This document shows positions 46,175-58,500 of a stretch of 64,000 nucleotides of DNA, piece after piece. The stretch comes from Metridium senile (taxonomy: Eukaryota > Cnidaria > Anthozoa > Actiniaria > Metridiidae), in assembly GCA_949775045.1 (NCBI GenBank), contig OX459104.1, forward strand, positions 6,737,427 through 6,801,426. Reading direction: 5' to 3'. How positions within the stretch are numbered: position 1 is the first letter of the stretch; each line of letters begins with the position of its first letter. Position numbers and translations under genes: made by a program. A model generated the notes under the pieces. That model made no database searches and was not told the DNA's origin. It saw nothing but the letters and a program-made list of their open reading frames with translations.

Positions 46175-46471
46175 GCGTCTTCGTAAAAACTCAGTAAAAA
46201 TCACTGAGAAAAATCACACCTCAAATCGAAGCAAAAATATCGTCTTAATGTCAAAATAGCGGTTTCATAAGTGGATAATATTTCGTTGCGTTACCTATGT
46301 TTTGCATTGAAAAACCACTGTGTCAAACAATCGGCAATGATTGCGTGATTCTCGGAAAAGACCTTATCGATCAATCAAACTAGCTCTGAGTGCTTCCAGG
46401 AATCAGTTCAGTTTACTATTCGCTAGTGTATTTGTTGTTTATCAATTTTTGCTTGGTTACCACCAAAAACA
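46175..46471 (+). promoter_or_regulatory. Candidate promoter/5'UTR of PARP14-like copy 3
   Basis: Conserved with 11060-11354 up to the ATG. Contains ATGATTGCGTGATTCTCGGA and CTTATCGATCAATCAAACTA. No TATA box was placed with confidence. Confidence 0.5.
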
Positions 46472-46505
46472 ATGGACTGGAATAATATACTACGCCATGT
46501 GGAAG
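46472..46505 (+). CDS. Copy 3 exon 1
   Basis: MDWNNILRHVE plus one base, AACAATGG context, donor GTAAGT. Conserved with 11355-11388. Confidence 0.6.
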
Positions 46506-49500
46506 GTAAGTATAGGAAATAACACCGTTCGAGAATAATAAATGAAACAATACCAAGTATGTTTGATAAAAGTTGCTGTTAGGCAAAATTCTTTGAGTGC
46601 GTAGCATAGTATTATTTCCTTTTAAAGTCATTTAATGTACTATAATTCTGTATTTCAAACAACAACACATTATATACACTGCAAAAACGGCTGAGTAGAT
46701 ACAACACAGTAGTAGTAGTAAACCCAACTCATTATAGAGTAAAAGTGAGGTTAAACTCAATATATTGAGTACATTGTACTCAATGGTGCGTCTTCATCTA
46801 TGTTTACTCTCAATAATGAGTTGGGTTTATTCACTATAAAGTGTTATTCTGAATGCATGGTTAACTCAATATACTGTGTTGTATCTAATCAGTTGTTTTT
46901 GCAGTGTAAAGATCCCAGAAGTAAGCAATTTATTGATTGTAGTGTGCAATTAATCAGTTGCAAGGAAAATCAGCCAATATCACAAACAAGATTTCTATTA
47001 ACCCGTGAAACACTCTTTACAGTAACACTCCTTAATGCATTTGACTATTAAGTATTGATAGGAATAGTCACTTTCTTAAGTTCTAGATATGCGGCAGTAT
47101 GCAAACATAGATTAATTATTCAATAAATAATTTAATTAATAATTAATTAATTAATTAATTAATTAATTAATTAATTAATTAATTAATAGAATAATTAATT
47201 ATTTAATGTTTGTATTATATCTATATTGGCCTTATTGAATAAAGGAGCATTTAATTTAATAACACACAACATATTGAAGTATATTAACTGGTACTATTGA
47301 GTACTAAATGGTGATATTTTAAACATGTTGAGTATGAAATATCACCATTTAATACTATTCATGCATGTTGCACCCTTTTAATGTTTGTATTGTTGTATTT
47401 ATATATGATTTTTTAACTGATTGTTTTTTTTTGTGTGTGCAAATAGATGTGTGTTGGTCCTTTGTAAGACTTCTTGAAAACATTTTCGTGTTGATCTTGC
47501 CATATATCACAAGTAAGTAGTAAGAATGTATTTATTGCAAGGTATTGAAGCTATTAATCATTTGTTTTCTGTAAACAGATGCGTGTTGGTCCTTCGCAAG
47601 ACTTCTTGAAAACATTTTCATGTTGGTCTTGCCATATATCACAAGTAAGTAGCAAGAATGTATTTATTCCAGAGGTATTGAAGCGTTTTATCAATTTGTT
47701 TTCTGTAAACAGATGCTTGTTGGATTTTCGGAACACTTCTTCAACACATTCTCCAGTTGAGTTTGCAATTTATCGAAGCTTTAATACAGTGGAATTTCAA
47801 TTACCGTAAGTACACATTTCCTTTTTAAAGCAAAGCGTGTAGTCGCTGTATTGATATGCGGACATCTACATCTACATCTACATTATTTATTTGCAACAAT
47901 CCATGGATCATATATATATATAACAGCAAATTCCAGTGAACAAAAAGATTATGTAAATTGTGTAAAAAAAAATGATAATGATAATTCAAATAATGTTAAG
48001 ATTATTTAGCTAAGATTGAAAAACAGTTGTCAACTGCTTCCTAAAATGGAATGTTGACATAACACGAGATTGCAAAATCATGTCAACACTCCAACAAAAT
48101 GGTTTATTTTCATTTAAGAATATCCAATGGACAAACATATATATTACGTTCCAATAAAAATATACATACTTTGTGGCGATTTGTGGTAGATTTGTATATT
48201 TTTGCGTCTCTAGAAAACGCTTGACAAAATTGCGTGACACTCGTATTCGACCTGGTTTTGAATAAAGATGTGCGCTAGATGTCTAAAATCTTGACCCTAT
48301 TTATGACATTCTAGAGTTACAAATTCCCAACCCTATTCAAGACAGATCGACGTACAAATGTGTTTTTGTTTGTCTGTTATATCTTTTTGTTTTTGTAGAT
48401 GGTAAAAATGTTGTTAAAAACAATGAAACTGCTGAAGAAGGCGAAGGACGTATCGAAGAGTTACCTGGATTTAATCAAGATGAAATAAAAAAAATCGAAG
48501 ATGAGCCGAAAGGTTTGTAACGTTCAAATTATCTGATACATTTTAGTCTATGTGTTGTTGTTTTGGTTGTTTACAAGTGTTTGTTTGTTAATTTGTTTGT
48601 CTGTCTATAATATTTGTTTGTTTGTCTGTCTATTTTCGTTTGTTTGTTTTCTGTTCGTCTGTCTGATTGTCTGTTTATCCGTCTATGTGTTTGTTTGTTT
48701 GTCTATCTGTCTGTCTGTTTGCTTGCTTGTTTGTCTGTTTCTCCGCCGGTCTATGTGTTTGTCTGTTTGTTTATTCGTTCATTCGTTTGTTACATTTGTT
48801 TGTTTATTTGTTATGATTGTCTATTTATTTCAATATGTTTTAATAATTATTCTATTTGTTTTTGGTATATTTTTTGGTTTGTTTGTGTCTGTTTTGTTAA
48901 AAGAGTGCTAAGACTTAAAAAGCCATGAGAACATTTATATATTTTGGTAGATGCTGAAAATAACATCAAAGAAACTAGTACTGTTGAAATAGACGCAGGG
49001 CATGCAAAGGACTTACTTCGATTTAAACAAGATGAAGTACAAAACATCAAAGATGAGCCAAACGTCACCACAGTTAAAGGTTTGTAACACCTTTTAGATA
49101 CATTTTAATTCAAGTTGTAACACACTTATACATATGCATATTTGAAAAATGAAATCCCCTAACATTATATGGGGTGATGATATGGTTTCATCAAAGGAAA
49201 TCTATCTGGTAGAAATTAGCTTTGCTGGATTTAGTTTGTGGCACGAGATTTTTTTAATGTCCCCCCTCCCCACACACACACACCACCACCACCACCACCA
49301 CCACAACTACTCACAGCTTAAAACATCACATGTTCCGTCTCTAAGCATGATATACAAAAATCTCAAGGTTGTTGAAAATCTTTGAAGTCATCTTGTTAAA
49401 ACTAGGTGTACGAGCGTTTTTGGGAAGGGCCTGGACCCCCGCGTCTGGTCTAAGTATGATTATGTTTCTAAGACTGCCTCTCAATTGAAGCAGAATAGTT

Positions 49501-52500
49501 AATCTTTATGCCTTCTGCTTGATATTGTAGTTATTAATAGAGTGACCAACAATAAAAAAGAGAGTTTGACTGGTGAAGCCTCGGAGGTGCCCAAAAAGCA
49601 AGTTTCAGACCTAATTACCGTATTCCTATTCGAAAGGAATAGGTTTGTAAAGATCTTTTTTTTATTATTAGTCAGTACAAATTTTACACTAAATTCAACT
49701 TCATAAACAAAAAAAAAACTGAAAAAAAGAACACGAATTACATTCACATGTTACGTGATTTACAAGGATTGGTCTCTTTGTATGATATTATTAAGTATTG
49801 TTATAAATATTATTCAATTATTTGTTTAAATATTTATAACAATACTTAATAATATCATACAAAGAGACCAATCCTTGTAAATCTCGTAACATGTGAATGT
49901 AATTCGTGTTCTAGCATACACTTCTGTCCACTCAATGTCCGGATCGTTTGTTTTATTTGTAATTAGAATCTGCGCTGTTGGTTTTTTATATTTATATTTA
50001 ATTAGTTTTCCATAAACACTTTTTGCTTTGATTTTATCTATGGGTGATCGTACGTTTTCCGCAATTTGAAGTAGGATCTTTGTGTCAATATTATTTTTGC
50101 ATGGTTCTTTACGAATCTTAGATTTCCACTCCGTTGTGAGTGCTTCAATGATTCCCCTCCAAATTAGATAATCAGGTTTGTAAAGATCTTTTCAAGACAA
50201 TTAGCTAGTTAGTTAGTTCATTAATTTGTTTGTTTGTTGCGTGCCTGCCTGCGTGCCTGCCTGCCTATTTTATAAGTATGTTATCTCCTAATGACTACTT
50301 TATTTATTTTAGTTATAAAAAAAAAACACCTCCCTTCCTCCACATCAATGTTGGTGTGAAATGATTGCGCATTAATAGGTCAACTACATAAGAACCAAAC
50401 AATGACTCCTTCCTCAAAATTTGGTATACCAAATCCTTTCCAATAGAATTCGAAGCCCCCCTTTTTATCCGGTCCCATGCAATCTGGAATCAAGCCCTAT
50501 GCAATCCGGAATCCAGCACTATAGAATCCGGAATCCGGAATCATTTCGGGTTCCCTTACATTCTGATAATTTTTTTTTTGTAGATCAAGCTGTAAGCAAC
50601 TCGCAGTCACAAAGTGGAAGCAAGACCAGCTCGTGTAAGCCTCCTGTAAGTGGGAGAAAAACCTCCAAATCGGTTCGGCATGATATGGTAGTTACTAATA
50701 GAGTGGCCAACAATAAAAAAGACATTTTGACTGGTCAAGCCTCGGAGGTGCCCAAAAAGCAAGTTTCAGACCTGTGCGGCCCAATCCTATTCAAAAAGCC
50801 GCAAGAAGCCACAGGTAAAGGTTTGTGCCGCATTGTCAATTCCATACAGGACGGTCACTCATAAAGGAATGGTCGATAATTAGCGTGCGTATATCCAGTT
50901 CTGGAAGCACGATGGTAGCGTGAGAGTCGCACGAGGCTTTAGCCGAACTGGATATACGCACGCTAATTATCGACCATTTCTTTTATAACATAGGCCCTTT
51001 TTTCAGTAAAATAATACAATGTTATTAACCGAGCGGGAGGTCTGTACAGGAGAATCTCGGGTGAAGTCGGAAAGAACAGACCGAACGCAATGAGAACCCG
51101 ACCAAGGTCAAGATTCTCCTGTACAGACCGACCAAGCTCAGTTATTAAGATTTTTATTATATGACCACAATTATTTTCGATAAAAAAGTAATATTGTTTT
51201 AATTTAATTAACGACGCGCGTACGTTGCTTTCAAATGGCTTCCCGGTAGTTTTACTGAAAAAGAGCGGGTTGTCAGAAACCGGTTTTCATTCATCATGCC
51301 TGTGACGGCTGCTTCGACAAACCTACAGTGATTTTAATGCCAAAATATTGAAATTATGGCAGCTTTCTTCATCATTCCAAATCAAAGATCGTTTAAAGAC
51401 AAAGGATTTTGTTTATACCTCAACATCAGAGAAAGTCAAGAAACAAAAAACAAGTTTTACAAAGGATTTTATCTGACACAAACTGACGTGAGCCACAATG
51501 GATGTTGAAACGAGTTGAAATTCGTCTTGTGGACGTTTGCATCGAGCAAAAGAGCCTTTGAAAGCTCTTATTTTTCGATAAACAATAATAAGAACTTTAA
51601 ACGAAATCACCGTCAACTGTTGAAGGAATTAATCTATCTGTGTCGTACTTAATGAAGAAGATGAAAGACATGAATGCATGATGATCGCTGACAGAACTTT
51701 GAATCGAGAAAAAACGGCCTTTTCCAAGATTTTTCAACCTTTTGTATGCAGACAAAGAAAGACAAGAACACTTCCTGACTTCAAAAACGTTGTTAACTTT
51801 GTAGAAAAACTTATCGTGAATTTTACAGCTTTTTAAAAGTAACTGAAAAGCAACGATATCTCTCAGCAAAAGATAGCTCAACTCACCGCCATGTTGTTTA
51901 CAAGGAAAGATAAAAACTAAAACTATTGTTTTCAACTATTATCGAGGTATGTGAACGAGCTTTATATTCTTTAGAGAATTAAAATAATACCCTTTTTTGT
52001 ATTCTCTCTGGAGTTTTTGCAATCTGATTTGATTTTCTCAACTTTTGCTTATTAAAATGTATGTAAAAACAACCAATGCTCGCCACCTATTTTCAAATTT
52101 TTGTAGGTTTTGGTCGACCTTTCTCGAAGTTTTACGCCTTTTTCCTCCACTGGCTCAACATTTTCTTCAAATATGTCGAAAGCAAAACCGGAAAGTCGTT
52201 GCTGTCGTCCAATGCGGCCATTTTAATTTGTTTTTGTCGCAAAAAAAGTAAAAATTTGCAATAGCGAACTTGAAAGCCTCACATTAAATTTCTATGGGAT
52301 ATCTCTATGGGATATCCATTTATTGTAAATAAAAAATAAGCCAATCAGAGCGCGCGATTCTACTTGCATATGTTAAAATACTGTATCTATTGCATATATT
52401 ACATATCAGGTGCCCAAAGAGGCCTCAAATTGGTCGGTCATATTATTGATAATCATGGTTTGGTCGAGACAAAGATGAAACCAGCTTCATCCATGGACAT

Positions 52501-55500
52501 CATACCTTTTTCAACAGAAGCTCCTGTTACAGAGGAGAAATTGCGTACTGTCAACATAACAGGTATCTCAGTTAAAACAACTAAAGACGCCTTGCTAAAC
52601 TTCTTTGAGAACAAACGTCGATCAGGAGGAGGAGAAATAGAAGACATTCAATATAATCAGGATGAAGGAATTGCTGAAATCACCTTTTATTCCACTAAAG
52701 GTTGGTAGTGTTATATTTGTTAGGTTGTTAACTAGTATGTTAGTAAAGAGGCAGCATGATCGAATTCAGAGAGCCGGTCTCTCTAATATTTATGTAATAT
52801 CATGATAGCCTCGGCATCTACTTAAACTTCCCTATGGATGAATAGTCATGAAGTATATTCAGTCTAAAAATCCCTCATGAATAAAATCATAAACAATGGT
52901 CCCTCATATAACAATCACCGGCAACATTCTTGGATCGCATCGACCCAGTTCTGGAATTCCTCAAACAAAGGCACTACACACTGTTCCAAACTCTATAGTT
53001 AACGCTTGTGAGATTAATTTAGTAACTATGCACATGCGTTGACTACATACTAGTAAAGTATGCAAACAAGCTAATGACTACATGGTGGTACAGTCCGGCA
53101 TTGTCTCCTTTAACAAAGGCAACTATTCCTTAAAGTATGCCCAAAATCAACAGCTTTGTAAAATATCGTTCTAGCGTCTCATAAAGCACGCATATTAACC
53201 AATCAGTCAAAATGCGCACGAGCTCAAATTTCCGTCATTTCTGGCCATGATATTCAAAAAGACTATTTCTCAATTAATATTTTAAAATATTGTTTCACAC
53301 CGTAAACGTTACGTTATATTAGCACATTTGTTTTTGTAGATGCAGAAAATGTATGTCAAACAGATGGTCTGGAGCTTGATGGTGCTAAGCTTGCTACATC
53401 GCTTAAAGAAATACTGCCAAAGGATCCGTATAAACTGCATATAATGGGACTGTCAGAGAAAACTACGAAAGATGGTCTCCTTTCTTACATAGAGGTGGTC
53501 AGTGGCGCAGGAGTAAAGACCATGCTGTTTGGAAGTGATTACAATGTGATGGTTACGTTTGAAAAGCCACCGGGTAAGGCAGAGTATTTGGTCTTTTAAG
53601 GACGGGGCCTACTATTGCACTGCGCAGGCTACTGCGCACCTACATAAAATTCCATTTTAACGCGCTATCTTACCTCAAAAGATGACATAATACAAATAAA
53701 AAACCATCTAACGATGGTAGACGCGACGGTAGCGTTTTTTTATAAAAACAGTCCCACAATGCACTTATGATGACGAATTTCTTTACTTAGTAGGGAGGGA
53801 ACCGGAAAACTGATGATCTTCGGCGGCAAAGTTTACCACGCGATAACTTTTTAAAACGTCCGGTAACCCCAATTTTGGTAACCCCAATTTTTTTACAACT
53901 GCAATTATTAAGAACATGTTAAACAATGGTTTTGATGTAAAATTTCGAAAAAGCAACTGATTTTTGAATGGAAAATAGACAAATATTAGAATTTTCTGAA
54001 CCTCGTTAAATACAAGACGCGATGCTAAAAAAATCATATTTCAATACTAGCTTTTGAAAATACGTTAAAAATATATATATTCCTATTAGAAAATTACTTG
54101 TTGATTCTTTACCGCTACCAAAGATATGTTCCAATGAAAATCCTTTGAAAGACATATTTATTTGTCGATACCGGTAAAATCGTGACGTCAGCCATATTTA
54201 AGACTCATTATTTCTCTTAACTGCCCGGTGACCCCACCTTTTCTAGCCAGATTTGAAGAACCCTCTAAAGGGTTAAAATAACTCACATAGTTATTTGAAG
54301 AAGACATTACTTTTTAATTAATAGGCCCCGTCCTTAAAACATTTTTTTCTGCTTGGGAAACATGTTGTCTCTAATGTGACACTCTAATTCTTAGACTATT
54401 TTAAAAAATTATTTTCAGGGAATGCCAAAATCCAGCATACTTGCACACTGCAAAAACGGCTGAGTAGATACACCTCACTATATTGAGTAAATCATGCATT
54501 CAGGATGACACTTTATAATGAGTTATAGTCAAACAAGCTCACGCGTTGACCCCTAGAGTCGATTAATGATTTGAATGTTTGATTGTCGTTTTCATTTTTC
54601 AGTTGAATTTTGCATCGTCGAAAACGAAGAGTGCAAAATTTAAATCAAATTTAAATTAAATATTTGAATTTTGATTGGTTAATGATTAACACAGGAAGAC
54701 CAAGAAAGCTTGGCGGCTAGGAATCTTTTCTGTGTTTACGTGCCAGGAAGGCATTTATCGAATACTATTCGACAATATATCGTTTAACTAAGCAATAGTT
54801 GTTTATCTAACAAAGATATTTGATTCCTTCAATCGACAATATCTAACTGGGAGTCTAGAAGACACTTGAAGAAGAAAATACAAGGAGTTTACTAACGATA
54901 ACATTCGTCAAGTGATTGAAATTGAAGCTCAAAAACTCCAGCGTTCATGGTCATGAAATTTGACATAGACTTCTTCTCCAAGGTTTTTACCCACCTTTGT
55001 TTTATCTGATTTATTTTATCAAATCACAACTCGAATTTCGACCTGATTCTTTGTTTAAATATTGCAATATTCGGTTAATCCCATTCGCACAGATAAAACG
55101 AATAATCGACGAATGATTTGATTAATCCACTCTAGGGGTGAAAGCGTGAGCTTGTTTGACTGTAACCCAACTCATTATTAAGAGTAAACATTATAAATGT
55201 AGACGGCTATTGAGTACAATGTACTAACTATATTGAGTTTAACTTCACTTTTACTCACTATAGAGTTGGGTTAACTCACTTAGAGTTGGATTTACTCACT
55301 ATAAAGTGCCATCTGAATGCATGATTAACTCAATATAGCGAGGTGTATCTACTCAGCCGTTTTTGCAGTGCAGCCTTGAATTGTAAGGGAGTCAAGTATG
55401 CTAAGGGCAGAAGAGTTCTTACATAGTTTCATTAATTTGTTTGTTGCTTTGTAATATAACTCATGTTTCAACAATAATCCCCTTCATAGTTCCCTGAGCC

Positions 55501-58500
55501 ATGTTGATAGGTAGCCGGGCCTTTGCGTCGAAGCGGGACGAACGTTGAGCCTGAAATAATAGAAACACTTGAATAATTGTTCCGCGAAATGTGAAAAGGT
55601 CTTTCTCATAGAAAGCTTAACGTTCGTATCGCTTCCATGCAAATTAAAGGCATATTATCATTGCCTATTTTGGCATTATATTCAATTAAGGTAAAGAGTA
55701 AACCTTTGTGGGGTCTCGCGGGATGTCTCCGTAAAAAAATCATTTGAGCGCTGGATTAGATTTTATTTCAAAGAATTATAGATCATTTTAAAGCATTATA
55801 ACCACAGCATATGATTGTGTAATTTGTTTTTAAGAAAAAATTATGTATATAGCGTTTTGTGTCTCTAAAACTGTGTCAGACTTTGTTGAATAACGTAAAC
55901 AGCATTGTTTTTGATCTACAGAAAAAAGTTTTAAATTTCATAAAAATAATCAAATCATCATCTTCAACTCTAGATTGTATCTAAACTAAGTAAAATATTG
56001 ACAAAGCCTGACACGGTTTTAGAATAACATGTGTACTGATTGACATTAAGCAGAAAATTTGACAAGACAATTAAATGTTATGCAGATCAATTTGCTCAAA
56101 CACAGAGGGTCGTTTTGAGTTAAAAAAAATCAAAACTTTTTATACATAAACTATTCTTAAAAACAAACTACACAGACATATTTTATAGTTATTGTGCTTT
56201 TAAATGATATATAATACTTTTCAATGACATCTAATTCGGCGCTATTATGATTTTTTTTACGGAGACACCCCGCGAAGGTTTACTGGAACTTTTAGGCATT
56301 AACATTTTGACTTTTTGATTGACAAAGTGCCTGTTAAAAACATTGGTTCCTTATCCAAGTACCAACACAGTCTAGTTACATTACCGTCTAAGTTAAACAA
56401 TTTCAAGAAGAAGGAGCCGAAACCTTGTTACTAACAGTTCTCATAATCATTTGCAGACTTGGAAAAAATCCATAAAAGGTGCAGAATGAGACCTCTTGAT
56501 GGAAATCACTTGCAGGTGAAACAAGTCAGCATTTCTGATTGTATTACGGTGTCGGGCCTGGATTCTAACACAACACGCGATACTATTCTATACTACTTTG
56601 AAAACCCAAGCAAATCTGGCGGTGGAGATGTGAAAAATGTACAATATGTCAATGGGGAGACAAAAGCAGTCGTTTTCTTTGAGGATCCTTTAGGTAATCG
56701 TAGCTAATTAAATATGCATTCTTTTAATAACTGAGCTGTACGAGTATCAATATTTATATTAATTTCAGTTGTTGACCGAGTGGTAACCCATGAACATGCA
56801 CACGTGATAAATGGTAAAACCTTACAAGTTCTTCCTCATTACCCATTCCTTGGTGTAACATCAGATGAGCCTGGCGGAGGGAAAAAAGAAACGAAGCTTA
56901 AGGTAGATCCACAAGCGATTCCTTTTATTAACAAATTCTTTCAACACGAGTTTGAAATTCTCTTACAAAGCAATGAAGTGCAGCTGAACCAGGAAGAAGG
57001 AAAAGGCCAAGTTGTACTTGTGTCAATTAATAACAAGATGGACAGAGTCAAATGGGATAGTTCCTGTGAAGTCATTGAGAAGTACATTAACCAGATAACT
57101 ACTCGCGAAGTAGAAGTGTCTTCAGCAGCCTGGGAAGAGACCATTCAACATACTAAACACAAAATATCCAAGGCTCTAGACAAAATCCATATTGTGTTTA
57201 AAGATGAGCAACGGATCCTACTTAAAGGAAAACAACAAGACGTTGATGAATTAGCAAAACAGCTGGAAGATTCGAGTCAAGAAATCAACAAGAAGATCAA
57301 GTATGAAAAAGATAAGATTACCGAAAAAATAGACCTTACAAAGCCCCAGCTTGATCTGTTGAATTTCGTGGATGCAATTGAAAAACTAAAAGTACGACTC
57401 AAAGACCTCGAAGTGAGAATTGATAAACAAGACATGGCAATTCATTTCAGGGGACCTGATGCAGTTGTAAAAGAAGGGAACAAGTTAATCTGGCAATATA
57501 TTTCTGAGATGAAAGACCAAGAGATAGAGCTTCCCAGATCTGTTGTCAGCATTCTCACTTCTGATGCAGGAAATGTGTTTGTTTCCAAACATCTTAAGGA
57601 TCAACACATTGAAGCTGTCATAAGTAGTTCAGATGGTAAAGATGACACAAGGCAGCTGTTAGTCACTGCTGTAGATCGCAAAGACGTTAAAAAAGCGATT
57701 GACTTCATCAAAAAAACAACGGGTGAAGCTAGTGTCCCTCTTACCCCACATCAGAAGTCACTTATCTTGTCCATTGAAGGGACGAAGCTGATCAGTGACC
57801 TCGAAGAGTGCAGGTTGCTTAAAGTGACAACAGATCCAGGCTCAAAATGTGTAAGACTTTATGGGATTAAAGAAGAAGTAAATATATCAAAAATACAGGT
57901 TCTAAATTTTCTCAAAGAAAATACCATAATCAGTGTAACTGTTGAAGCAGACGCAGTCCATACCAAGTATTTACTTCGATTTAAACAAGATGAAGTCACA
58001 AAGATCGAAGATAAATTCAAACAACACTCAGTATATATTACCCAAAACAGTAATGGGGAAGGTTTTAAAATCAGTGGAACCAAAGAAGGCACTGAGAAAG
58101 CCACCAAGAAAGTGTTGCAACTAGTGAACCAGATAAAAGACAAATCCATTGAGATCGAAAAACCGAGCATCAAGAAGTTATTTAGTGTCAGCAAAGGCCA
58201 ACTACTACTGTCAAATATCGAAGTAGACCATACGTGCATCATTGAGCAGTGCTCATCATTTGATGAAAATAATATGAACACTGCATTCTCTAAATCTCTC
58301 ACAGATAGTGTCACAACAGCTGATGTAGGTAATATCCCGAGACGAAAACGAGCAAGGGTTGACAAATATGACCAGCCTTTCTTAAAGGCCATTCCAGGTG
58401 CACACAATAAAGCTACAACAACAGACATAAAAATAACCATTATTAAAGATGATCTTGCAAAAGAAAAGGTAAGGTTTTATTACAATATTTATTTATTTAT

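Noticed and set aside
48010..48240. Minus-strand 76-codon frame in copy 3 intron
   Set aside because: No domain recognised. The adjacent (CATCTA)n and T-rich end suggest a LINE 3' tail, but there is not enough signal for a firm call.
48545..48930. Cys/Val-rich membrane-like open frames
   Set aside because: They are translations of a (TTTG/TCTG)n tract in an intron; no start context or conservation in the other copies.
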